64,000 nt of DNA from contig NZ_JACSPQ010000001.1 of assembly GCF_014837055.1 (NCBI RefSeq), positions 1 to 64,000 on the forward strand, written 5' to 3'. The stretch is from Phocaeicola faecium. Lineage in GTDB: Bacteria > Bacteroidota > Bacteroidia > Bacteroidales > Bacteroidaceae. Of this stretch, positions 1-7,330 are shown piece after piece; the stretch's first letter is position 1, and each line of letters begins with the position of its first letter. Below the pieces are notes generated by a model. That model did no database searches. It was given only the letters and a program-made list of their open reading frames with translations, and had not been told where the DNA came from. The position numbers and the translations under genes were made by a program.

Positions 1-38
1 AGTTCCGAATCGACTACAAATAACACCGATTCGGAACT
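1..38. repeat. Perfect 12-bp inverted repeat at window edge
   Basis: AGTTCCGAATCG at 1-12 is the exact reverse complement of 27-38, with a 14-nt loop. There is no clear T-tract on the plus strand. It could end a gene lying left of the window or be an element end. Its left context is missing, so its role cannot be settled. Confidence 0.5.
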
Positions 39-94
39 AATTCACAAAATTTGCAACGTGGTTTACCGAATGCTTACGAAAAAACTGAGATGTT

Positions 95-129
95 CGGACA
101 GTTTTTGTCCGTGTTGCCTTTTACTTTTG
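95..129 (+). promoter_or_regulatory. Palindromic operator candidate plus -7 box upstream of DUF3944 remnant
   Basis: CGGACA-GTTTT-TGTCCG (95-111) is a perfect 6-bp-arm palindrome. Eleven bases later comes TACTTTTG (122-129), matching the Bacteroidetes -7 box TAnnTTTG. The same layout, less perfect, sits in front of the intact DUF3944 gene at 8608. The palindrome lies where a -33 box would be, so a bound protein could block or recruit polymerase. The WYL regulator nearby is a candidate binder; that is inference. Confidence 0.45.
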
Positions 130-187
130 GCTCAGAAAAGATGAAGTAGTTCAAATGAATGTATCACTTATAAACACACAAAGCATT

Positions 188-331
188 ATGGCAGATAAAG
201 ATTTAGATTTTTTGTATCAGTGTTCCAATGAACAGTTAAAGTTACTTGCCGATTTTATGTTGTACGATAAAGACGGTAAGTTAAGATGGGCAGAAGAAAT
301 TTCTTCTACGCAGGCTTTCAAGTTGAAGTGA
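188..331 (+). pseudogene. Truncated DUF3944/YaaW-family N-terminus (47 codons)
   Basis: An ATG at 188 opens 47 codons ending in TGA at 329-331. The peptide runs MADKDLDFLYQCSNEQLK and then DFMLYDKDGKLRWAEE. It aligns with the start of the intact protein at 8670 (DLQFLASCKSEDLKTLVDMM, then DKDGNVRLSEQ). Only the DUF3944 portion is left; the rest of the roughly 250-residue protein is absent. It could be a decayed gene or, less likely, a functional micro-protein. The shared upstream box at 95-129 supports common descent with the 8670 gene. Confidence 0.6.
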
Positions 332-490
332 TTTAAACTTATGTATATCAATAAAAATGTTGTCAAACAGCGTACAAATAGCATTATTCATTATAAAGTG
401 ATTCAAACTTTTAATAGACTTGTTTTAAAAACTTTCCGGTTTAGTTTGGAACATTGAAAAACATTAACGGTAAAACCAAATAACTCTCCG
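332..490. other. Non-coding spacer, probably decayed sequence
   Basis: No convincing gene is visible. An approximate 13-bp direct repeat occurs (GTGATTTAAACTT at 329-341 and GTGATTCAAACTT at 398-410). It may be leftover sequence from the truncated upstream gene. Confidence 0.3.
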
Positions 491-547
491 AATAGAAATG
501 GTTGACGCATCCGCATGAGATAAGCGATACTAACGGTAGCGTTTTTC
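491..547 (-). repeat. Dispersed word-repeat element, copy A (partial)
   Basis: Read on the minus strand this begins AAAACGCTACCGTTAG and continues through CTCATGCGGAT to CAACCATTTCTATT. That matches the first two words and linker of copies E (32592) and G (61640). It lacks the later words. It lies between the truncated DUF3944 gene and the WYL gene. Confidence 0.65.
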
Positions 548-631
548 GGGATATGCAGACCAAGTATTGTATAAGATAAGAAAGTTTAAAAAAGGTTCAT
601 TGAAAGGCCTGTTTTATTGAAAAAAAAGAAC

Positions 632-657
632 TTTGTTCGAAGAAAAATGTAAATTTG
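632..657 (+). promoter_or_regulatory. Promoter candidate for the WYL operon
   Basis: TAAATTTG at 650-657 matches the TAnnTTTG -7 box, and a TTTG lies at 632-635. The 14-nt spacer is shorter than the usual 19 or so. Transcription from here would start near 665, between the alternative TTG start at 633 and the ATG at 708, which supports the ATG. Confidence 0.4.
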
Positions 658-707
658 TAAATGTTAGCCGTTACATTTTTGCCTTTGAATCTGAAAAACG
701 AAAAAGT

Positions 708-1595
708 ATGGGTAAACTTGAAAAATGCTTATATATCGTAGAATTGTTATCACATGGTAGATCTATGTCCCTTCGTGAGATAAACGAGCATTGGAAGTAC
801 TCCTCTTTTTATGATGGAGAGCTTCTTCCTAAATCTTTTGGGCGTTATAAAGAATATGTGTCGGCAGTATTTGCTATTGACATCGAATGCGATAAGCGTT
901 CGAATACGTATTACATAGCCAATCCGGATTACATTGAAAACAATGCGCTTTACAAATATTTGCTTTCCGCATTCCATGTAGAAGCGCTGGTGGAGTTGGC
1001 GATGAAGCATAAGGACTGTGTTGTGATGGAAGATGCGCCCAGCGGTGTGGAATATCTTCAGCTAATCCTTAAAGCCATTGACCAAGGTGTAGTTATTGAG
1101 TTTGATTATCATTCCTTTAATAAAAAGACTATTACCCATCAGCTACTTATCCCTTGTTTTTTGAAAGTATGGGAAAGCCGTTGGTATCTAATAGCCGAGC
1201 CGTTGAGTCGTAAAACGCCCACAGTCTATGCCTTGGAGCGTATCAGCAATCTGCATTTGACTGAAGAACGTACAACTGCTTCTCCCTATATTAAACCGAA
1301 TACATATTTCGAAGCTTGCTTTGGAGTGAATCATGAGGATTGCATTCCCCAATTGATAAAGCTTAAAGTGTATGGCAGTCAGGTGGATTATATCAAGGCT
1401 CGTCCTTTGCACGAATCGCAACAGGAGATAGAGACAGGCGAAGGCTGGAGTATTTTCAGTTATTGGCTGAGGCCGAGCTATAATTTTTATCAGGCGGTGC
1501 TGTGGCATAGGGAGAAGGTGGAGGTGCTGGAGCCGGAAGAGGTGAGGAATGAAGTGAAAGGACTTGTGGAGAAAATGAGAACTATGTATGTTTAA
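708..1595 (+). CDS. WYL-domain transcriptional regulator
   Basis: A 295-residue DNA-binding regulator. The N-terminal third is helical and fits a winged-helix DNA-binding region (MSLREINEHW). The middle holds a WYL domain (IEFDYHSFN, then SRWYLIAEP, then YALERISNL). WYL domains sense ligands such as nucleotides or nucleic-acid fragments in many prokaryotic conflict systems, for example BrxR and CapW. An in-frame TTG at 633 would add 25 residues, but the ATG at 708 gives a cleaner N-terminus and sits below the promoter candidate. The next gene starts 13 nt downstream, so the regulator probably heads and controls the AT-rich operon. It could autoregulate through its promoter. Confidence 0.85.
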   Translation: MGKLEKCLYIVELLSHGRSMSLREINEHWKYSSFYDGELLPKSFGRYKEYVSAVFAIDIECDKRSNTYYIANPDYIENNALYKYLLSAFHVEALVELAMKHKDCVVMEDAPSGVEYLQLILKAIDQGVVIEFDYHSFNKKTITHQLLIPCFLKVWESRWYLIAEPLSRKTPTVYALERISNLHLTEERTTASPYIKPNTYFEACFGVNHEDCIPQLIKLKVYGSQVDYIKARPLHESQQEIETGEGWSIFSYWLRPSYNFYQAVLWHREKVEVLEPEEVRNEVKGLVEKMRTMYV

Positions 1596-1608
1596 ATAAT
1601 AAATAAGT

Positions 1609-2310
1609 ATGAAGCAGTTTACTATTGTTTTTGATAAGAAGCAGGCAGAATATGCAACGATTCTTAATACGCTTGTTTCGGAAGTAGAGGAAGTTAAAAA
1701 TGTAGAGCGTAGCTTGAAGGTCTATCAAAAAGGGATGGTTCTAACAGACAAGGATTGTGTATTGTTTGTAGGAGATGAATCTTCTCAAAAATACAGGGAT
1801 AATTTTAAGGATATATACTCAAAATACGGGATTCATATAGGTTATCGTGGATGTAAAGCTTGGATCTATTGTGAGAAATTTAATTGGGATAAGAAATCTT
1901 ACAAAATGTTCCATGACGAATTGTTGGACTTGTATGAACGATTGGATATGAATCCTACTAAAGTTCAGGATTTTGTAATTGCAGGAGTAAAAGAATATTG
2001 TACGACAGGAACGACATCAGCTCCTAATACTTCAACTTTTGTTCAACAAATGCTTTGGACATCTGTTGTTTCGGCACATATTGTGGCAATGCCTCCCATT
2101 TTCATTTTTGGTCCAATTACATGGCTGATTTATAAAATGAAAAAATGGATTAAATCTTTATTTGCAGAATCAACTCGTATAGACCAACAATATAGGTTTG
2201 CCATAGCATTGTTCTTTAATGATTATTTGAAAAAATATTTGAAAATAGCGTGTGAAGAAATTTTAGATAAAGAGGATGCGGATAAAGAAAATAAAAAAAA
2301 GCAGCTATGA
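1609..2310 (+). CDS. Unrecognised membrane-associated protein, first of AT-rich operon
   Basis: A 233-residue protein I do not recognise. Residues 1-110 look soluble and mixed alpha/beta (MKQFTIVFDKKQAEYATILN). A hydrophobic stretch at about 150-172 (VAMPPIFIFGPITWLIY) could be a membrane hairpin, and it is followed by a lysine-rich helical tail. It starts 13 nt after the WYL gene, and its stop overlaps the next start by 4 nt (ATGA), indicating translational coupling. With its neighbours it is strongly AT-rich, unlike genes after 7.3 kb, suggesting transfer. Function unknown. Confidence 0.7.
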   Translation: MKQFTIVFDKKQAEYATILNTLVSEVEEVKNVERSLKVYQKGMVLTDKDCVLFVGDESSQKYRDNFKDIYSKYGIHIGYRGCKAWIYCEKFNWDKKSYKMFHDELLDLYERLDMNPTKVQDFVIAGVKEYCTTGTTSAPNTSTFVQQMLWTSVVSAHIVAMPPIFIFGPITWLIYKMKKWIKSLFAESTRIDQQYRFAIALFFNDYLKKYLKIACEEILDKEDADKENKKKQL

Positions 2311-3851
2311 GTGTTTCATTTACGGATGGCTACAATTATTTTATAGAACATAGTAAAGCTTATGTGGGGACTGAGGTTGTTTCTATGTTAAATCAACCTT
2401 ATCTTGATAAGATTGAAATGGAAATTCAACGCTTGGCAGATGCAATAAATAGCTATAAAGGGAATCGTAATCCGAACTTACATGGGTACTTGGCGGAAGA
2501 ATGGCATACCCACACTTTTAATATTGATGCTGCGGCTAAACGAACGGTGGAATCAATTCGTGTTTTGTCAGATGAAGTTCATAATTTAGGTTCTGTTGAT
2601 ATAGAAGCATCTTTTGGAAAGGAATTTAGCTTAAAATATTATAAAAATGGTAGTCTAAGTGCTTATGCGCAAGCGGTTTCTTTAGAGGATATGTATAGAG
2701 AATATATTAATGGTAAAGATAATTCTCTCACTCGGGAAGAATATCTATTATCACATGGGCTTGATCCTAATACGGATATGAGTTTGCCGTTGTATGCAGG
2801 ACAAGCGCGATTAATACCTTCGGATCAAATGGAAGATGCAATAAATGCACTTAAGAAAAGAATAGCACACGATTCCAGTATTCCAGAAAGACAAGAATGG
2901 GTACGACGATATCAAGATACCTTAAATAAACTTACGGATCATATAGAAAGTCCAGAAGGCGCACAATCAATGCACTTGACTTATGAAGAATCTAAAATTC
3001 TTCAAACATTAGGAAAGGAAGGTAAATTTGACCCTGAACGATTTAATTTAACTCTTGCTGAAAAAGCAGATAAATGGTTTTTATATCAGAATGTTTTAAA
3101 GGCTGGATTAAATGCGGCATGGATAGCTGCTTTGTTGAAAGCTGCACCAGCTATAATTGGGACTATAAAATCGTTAGTGAAAGATGGTTATATAACAACA
3201 GACGATATAACTCAAATAGGTTGTGATATAAAAAATGGAGCAGTAGATGGTTTCTTAAAAGGACTATTTTGTGCAGTAATAACAACTTCTGCTGAATTAG
3301 GGTATTTAGGGAATGTTTTGCAATCAGCATCACACACAGAATCCTTTGCACCAGGAGTAGCTGCTGTAGTCGTTTTATTTTTGCAAGCAATGAACGATAG
3401 CATTCATTTAGCGAAAGGTGATATGACAAAGCAAGAATTTGTTTATAATTTAGAGAAAAATGCATATATAGCAGTTGGCGCATTAGGTATGGGGATTGCT
3501 TTGCAGTCCGTCATAAATATTCCAATAGTCTCGTATATGTTAGGAAGTATGATAGGTTCTGTTTTAGGTGGGTTAATATTTGAAGCTAAAGAATGTCTTT
3601 TTATGTCTATATGTATAGATCATGGATATACATTCTTTGGCTTAGTTGAACAAGATTATGAATTACCAGTGGATGTGCGTAAGAAACTTGGATATGATAC
3701 TTTTCAGTATGATTCGTTTGAATACGAATCTTTTCAGTATGATTCGTTTGAATACGGAAATATCAAGTATGAACCATTTGATTATGAGAAACTTGATATA
3801 GTAATATTGGAAAGAGGACTTGTAGGAATTCGTAGGATTGGATATAAATAA
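2307..3851 (+). CDS. Large soluble-plus-membrane protein with possible nuclease-like core
   Basis: A 514-residue protein. Residues 50-120 hold HGYLAEEWHTHTFNIDAAAK, then SVDIEASFG and SLKYYKNG. The spaced E, D-x-E and L-K pattern resembles a PD-(D/E)XK nuclease core, but this is inference. A helical segment follows (RRYQDTLNKLTDHI). Residues 255-435 contain several hydrophobic, glycine-rich segments (YMLGSMIGSVLGGLIF) consistent with membrane insertion. The C-terminal part holds a short tandem aromatic repeat of the type F-Q/E-Y-D/E-S. I recall similar proteins of unknown function from Firmicutes next to partners like the following gene. It overlaps the upstream gene by 4 nt and lies 20 nt from the next. 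Confidence 0.65.
   Translation: MSVSFTDGYNYFIEHSKAYVGTEVVSMLNQPYLDKIEMEIQRLADAINSYKGNRNPNLHGYLAEEWHTHTFNIDAAAKRTVESIRVLSDEVHNLGSVDIEASFGKEFSLKYYKNGSLSAYAQAVSLEDMYREYINGKDNSLTREEYLLSHGLDPNTDMSLPLYAGQARLIPSDQMEDAINALKKRIAHDSSIPERQEWVRRYQDTLNKLTDHIESPEGAQSMHLTYEESKILQTLGKEGKFDPERFNLTLAEKADKWFLYQNVLKAGLNAAWIAALLKAAPAIIGTIKSLVKDGYITTDDITQIGCDIKNGAVDGFLKGLFCAVITTSAELGYLGNVLQSASHTESFAPGVAAVVVLFLQAMNDSIHLAKGDMTKQEFVYNLEKNAYIAVGALGMGIALQSVINIPIVSYMLGSMIGSVLGGLIFEAKECLFMSICIDHGYTFFGLVEQDYELPVDVRKKLGYDTFQYDSFEYESFQYDSFEYGNIKYEPFDYEKLDIVILERGLVGIRRIGYK
3700..3790 (+). repeat. In-frame tandem repeat encoding aromatic/acidic motif
   Basis: CTTTTCAGTATGATTCG and the following TTTGAATACG are repeated exactly one 30-bp unit apart, followed by degenerate further units. 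The encoded motif is roughly (S/T)-F-(Q/E)-Y-(D/E) repeated five to six times. Such a repeat can change length by slippage. It is specific to the C-terminus of the 2307 protein. Confidence 0.7.
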
Positions 3852-3871
3852 CTTTAATAAAAACGATAGAC

Positions 3872-5563
3872 ATGACAGATAGTTTTGTAAAACAAATAAA
3901 TGATGATTACGATGTAGAAACAGATGTGTATAATAGCATATTTAAGCAATATGAACGTGTTGTTGTGCAAGGTCTTATCACATCTTTTGGGCTTGATTTT
4001 TTAATCAATCGATATGTAGATCAACATGGTGGTAATGTAGATACAATTCATACCGTGCGACAAATAGGTAAAGACTCCAAAATGTCTTATAAGAATAAGC
4101 AAAATAAAGATGCTTATAATAATAGAAGTAAATATAATGATAGGTCTTATCATTCGGACCCAAGATTTACAAGTGTGAAAGCTAATGCCCGTCAAGATTA
4201 TAATGAAAATGGGACTTTGATAAAGGATGTTTATACAGGAAAAGATTTGGAATACACCAAAGCATCTGCTGTTCCTAATGATTTACGGGTTGAATTAGAC
4301 CATGTAATTGAATGCAAAGGTATTCATGAAGATAGAGGGCGTGTCCTTTCTGGATTAAATGGTATTGACCTTGCAAATTCTGATGAAAATTTTGCCTGGA
4401 CAAATAAAAGTCTTAATGCTTCTATGGGAAGTTGGGCGCGTCAAGAAAATGAGAGATGGAAAAATGAATACGGTTGTGATGCTCCATTGTCAGAAGTTGA
4501 TATGGAAGCTTATTTTCGAAAAGGAGGTTTTGATAATTATCTTAAAAATCATCCGGAAGTGAATATTGATGATCCAGAAGCTACAAAAGAAAGGATGCTA
4601 AAACAATATCGGAAATCTCGTAAAGCTTATAATGCAAAAATTAATCAAGCATATTATACAAGTCCTGTTTTTTTCAAAGATGCAGCTAAAGCAGCTGGAA
4701 TAGTAGGCATTACAATGGGATTGCGTCAAACTTTGGGACTGTTTTTTAGTGAAATATGGTTTGCTGTTCGGGATGAAATAAAACAATGTAAGGAAGAAGG
4801 TCAAACATTATTCAATAAAATAGCTACAGGAGTGAAAAAAGGGTGGGAAAATGCAAAACTTAAATATAAGGAGTTATGGCATAAATTTATTGAAGGTACG
4901 ATAAGTGGAGTACTGTCATCTTTGACCACGACATTATGTAACATATTCTTTACTACGGCTAAAAATTTGGTGAGGATAATCCGGCAATCGTGGGCTTCTT
5001 TAGTTGAAGCGACAAAAATTTTATTGTTTAACCCTGACTTACTTCCTTTTGGAGAAAGAGTTAGGGCGGCTGCAAAAATCATATCAACAGGTGCCAGTGT
5101 AGTTGCTGGTTCAATGGTCAGTGGTTTAATAACCGAAACAGTTGTTGGAAAAATTCCTGTTTTTGGGGATATTGTACAAACATTCTGCGGTACACTTGTT
5201 ACAGGCATATTAAGTTGCTCATTGTTATATCTTCTGGATAGAAATTCTACTGTTAATAAGATAGTGCAAGTGCTTAATTCAATCCCGACCGTTGATGATG
5301 TCGTAGTATATTATCAAACGCAAGCAAGGTTATTGGAAGAATATTGTGCCAAACTGATGGATATAGACTTGGCTGTATTCCAAAAAGAAACACAGTCTTA
5401 TAGTGAAGCTGTATCTATCTTAGAGAATGCAACCAATCAACAGGAATTGAATTCTGCTTTGCAGACTGTATATGAAAAGTTAGATATAAAATTACCGTTT
5501 GGTGAACATAAAGGTATGGGACCTTTTATGGCTGACCCTAACAGTAAATTAATATTCAGCTAA
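3872..5563 (+). CDS. HNH-endonuclease-like protein with membrane C-terminus
   Basis: A 563-residue protein. Residues 120-190 contain an HNH-type core: DVYTGKDL, ELDHVIECKGIHEDRGR (Asp143-His144), then ANSDENFAWTNKSLN. This supplies the D-H and N residues expected of an HNH/beta-beta-alpha-metal fold. Residues 265-290, 345-370 and 405-475 are hydrophobic (VVAGSMVSGLITETVVG, LVTGILSCSLLYLLDR). The C-terminal tail is helical and soluble. I recall a widespread uncharacterised family with the same architecture. It lies in the AT-rich operon between the 2307 gene and the CxxCxxCC gene, which it overlaps by 1 nt (TAATG). A membrane-tethered DNA or RNA nuclease effector is a reasonable inference, not shown. 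Confidence 0.7.
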   Translation: MTDSFVKQINDDYDVETDVYNSIFKQYERVVVQGLITSFGLDFLINRYVDQHGGNVDTIHTVRQIGKDSKMSYKNKQNKDAYNNRSKYNDRSYHSDPRFTSVKANARQDYNENGTLIKDVYTGKDLEYTKASAVPNDLRVELDHVIECKGIHEDRGRVLSGLNGIDLANSDENFAWTNKSLNASMGSWARQENERWKNEYGCDAPLSEVDMEAYFRKGGFDNYLKNHPEVNIDDPEATKERMLKQYRKSRKAYNAKINQAYYTSPVFFKDAAKAAGIVGITMGLRQTLGLFFSEIWFAVRDEIKQCKEEGQTLFNKIATGVKKGWENAKLKYKELWHKFIEGTISGVLSSLTTTLCNIFFTTAKNLVRIIRQSWASLVEATKILLFNPDLLPFGERVRAAAKIISTGASVVAGSMVSGLITETVVGKIPVFGDIVQTFCGTLVTGILSCSLLYLLDRNSTVNKIVQVLNSIPTVDDVVVYYQTQARLLEEYCAKLMDIDLAVFQKETQSYSEAVSILENATNQQELNSALQTVYEKLDIKLPFGEHKGMGPFMADPNSKLIFS

Positions 5564-5820
5564 TGTTTGAATGTGATAAGTGTGGAGAATGTTGCAGGCA
5601 TCTGAAAGGAATATCAATCTATGCCGATTTGGATAGAGGTGATGGAACTTGCAAATATTTAAAAGGGAATCTTTGTAGTATTTATAAAGATAGACCTTTG
5701 TTTTGTAGAGTAGATGACTGTTATGAGCAATTCTTTAAAAAAGAATACACGAGAGAAGAGTTTTACAAACTCAATTACGAAATATGTAACAAATTAAAAA
5801 ATAAAGAACTATGTTTTTAA
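5563..5820 (+). CDS. YkgJ-type CxxCxxCC metal-cluster protein
   Basis: An 85-residue protein starting CDKCGECCRHL, the CxxCxxCC signature of the YkgJ zinc/iron-chelating family. Further cysteines follow (CKYL, NLCSIYKDRPLFCR, CYEQF). Members are thought to bind an Fe-S cluster or zinc; some may act in protein maturation. The start codon shares one base with the upstream stop, and the end overlaps the TerB-like gene by 10 nt, so it belongs to the operon. Its precise role here is unknown. Confidence 0.85.
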   Translation: MFECDKCGECCRHLKGISIYADLDRGDGTCKYLKGNLCSIYKDRPLFCRVDDCYEQFFKKEYTREEFYKLNYEICNKLKNKELCF

Positions 5821-6221
5821 ATTCACTCAATCCTACAGAAAAGGATAATTTTATGAAACTTGCTGTGGCTGTAATAAAGGCTGATGGCGTTGTTGAAGAA
5901 TCTGAAAAGCAGATTTTGTCTGCTTATGCTAATGAAATGCAGATTCCTATTTGCAACCTTGACAAACAAGGTGATGTTAATAATATTATAAAGGATTTTG
6001 CAATGAATTCGACACCTCAAACAAAACGGATTGTCTTTTTAGAGTTGTTGGCATTGGCATTTGCTGATAGAAATTATGCCGCTGAAGAAAAGACATTGGT
6101 ACAACAATTGGCTGATGCATTTGAATTTGACAAAGCTTTTATAGAGCAAGCTATCAATTTGGAAGATGCTTATGTGGCTGCTTATATGTCATTGGTCAAT
6201 TTAGTAGAGAAAGGAGAATAA
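5811..6221 (+). CDS. TerB-like protein
   Basis: A 136-residue all-helical protein with the TerB signature: FMKLAVAVIKADGVVEESEK (acidic metal-binding loop) and a second half FLELLALAFADRNYAAEEK. TerB proteins bind divalent metal at the inner membrane and are linked to tellurite resistance, phage inhibition and stress response. The gene overlaps its neighbour upstream and is 2 nt from the next gene. It probably works with the operon's membrane proteins. Confidence 0.85.
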   Translation: MFLNSLNPTEKDNFMKLAVAVIKADGVVEESEKQILSAYANEMQIPICNLDKQGDVNNIIKDFAMNSTPQTKRIVFLELLALAFADRNYAAEEKTLVQQLADAFEFDKAFIEQAINLEDAYVAAYMSLVNLVEKGE

Positions 6222-6223
6222 CT

Positions 6224-7255
6224 ATGCCATTACCATTGATTTTAGGGATTGCTGCTGCAGTCGCAAGTGCAACAGGGATAGGATTAGGAATTCATGGTAG
6301 TGTGAAAATGAAACGCGCTAATGATAAATTAAAAGCGGCTCAAAAAAGGAACGATGCGAATAATGCACGACTTGAGAGAATGAATAAAAGCGCGTGTAGA
6401 GCTATGGATATCTTGGGTGAGAATGAAATGAAAGTTCTTTCTGAGTTTCAACAATTCTCTGATTTGTTTGAACGGATTAAAAATCGTCCTGAATTTGCAG
6501 AAATAAACTTAGGTAATGTGACAATTTCTAAGTTTGATAATGAAGAAATCAAAAGAGTATCTGTCGGAGCAAGTGTTCTTATTGGAGGTTTAGGAGGAGC
6601 TGCTTTAGGCACAGCTGGTGGTTTTGCCGCATCAGGTGCAACTACGGCTGCTGTTATGGCTCTTGGAACAGCCTCAACAGGAACTCCAATTGCAACTTTA
6701 GGTGGAGCTGCCGCAATAAAAGCGACTCTTGCTGCTCTTGGTGGCGGTTCATTAGCATCGGGAGGTGGTGGAATAGCTTTGGGCTCCATGATTTTAGGTG
6801 CTGCGGCATTAGGTGTAGGTTTATTGATAGGAGGAGCTATATTTAGTTTTACTGGTTCTAAATTATCAGATAAGGCGGATGATGCATGGAAACAGATGTT
6901 ATCTAATGAACAAGATATTAATAAAATATGTAACCATCTTTCAGATTTACAAAGAACGGCGGAAAGATACAATGCTACATTGTTAAAAATGCGTTCACTA
7001 TATTTAAAACAGTTAGATAAGATGCTCAATATTATTGAGTCGTATAATGAAAAGTATGTAAATTGGCTAAATCTATCTTCTGGCGAACAGCTTATTATAG
7101 AAAATATGGTTTTAATCGTTGGCGTATTGTATAATATGTGTAAAGTCAAATTAGTGTTAAAGTCAGATTCTTCAAAGTTGAATATTATAAATAAGGAAGA
7201 AATATATAAAGCCGAAAAAGACGCAAATGATGTGATGAAACAAATGGGTGAGTAG
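6224..7255 (+). CDS. Glycine-zipper membrane protein with coiled-coil flanks
   Basis: A 343-residue protein. It has an N-terminal hydrophobic helix (LPLILGIAAAVASATGIGLG), a helical coiled-coil region (residues 25-95), then a long Gly/Ala-rich hydrophobic centre (residues 115-210, e.g. GGLGGAALGTAGGFAASG and GAAALGVGLLIGGAIF), and a C-terminal helical region. Glycine zippers of this kind occur in pore-forming or membrane-packing proteins. No enzyme motif is visible. It is the last gene of the AT-rich operon; a 75-nt gap and a change in base composition follow. Effector or membrane scaffold are both possible. Confidence 0.7.
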   Translation: MPLPLILGIAAAVASATGIGLGIHGSVKMKRANDKLKAAQKRNDANNARLERMNKSACRAMDILGENEMKVLSEFQQFSDLFERIKNRPEFAEINLGNVTISKFDNEEIKRVSVGASVLIGGLGGAALGTAGGFAASGATTAAVMALGTASTGTPIATLGGAAAIKATLAALGGGSLASGGGGIALGSMILGAAALGVGLLIGGAIFSFTGSKLSDKADDAWKQMLSNEQDINKICNHLSDLQRTAERYNATLLKMRSLYLKQLDKMLNIIESYNEKYVNWLNLSSGEQLIIENMVLIVGVLYNMCKVKLVLKSDSSKLNIINKEEIYKAEKDANDVMKQMGE

Positions 7256-7330
7256 ACTTATTATGTATTAATATTTAATATAAAAGCTATTACAAATGGT
7301 ATAGATAAAACTTTAAGTAAAATAATACCT

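Noticed and set aside
633..707. Upstream TTG start for the WYL gene
   Set aside because: It lies above the promoter candidate and the added residues do not fit the domain; ATG at 708 chosen.
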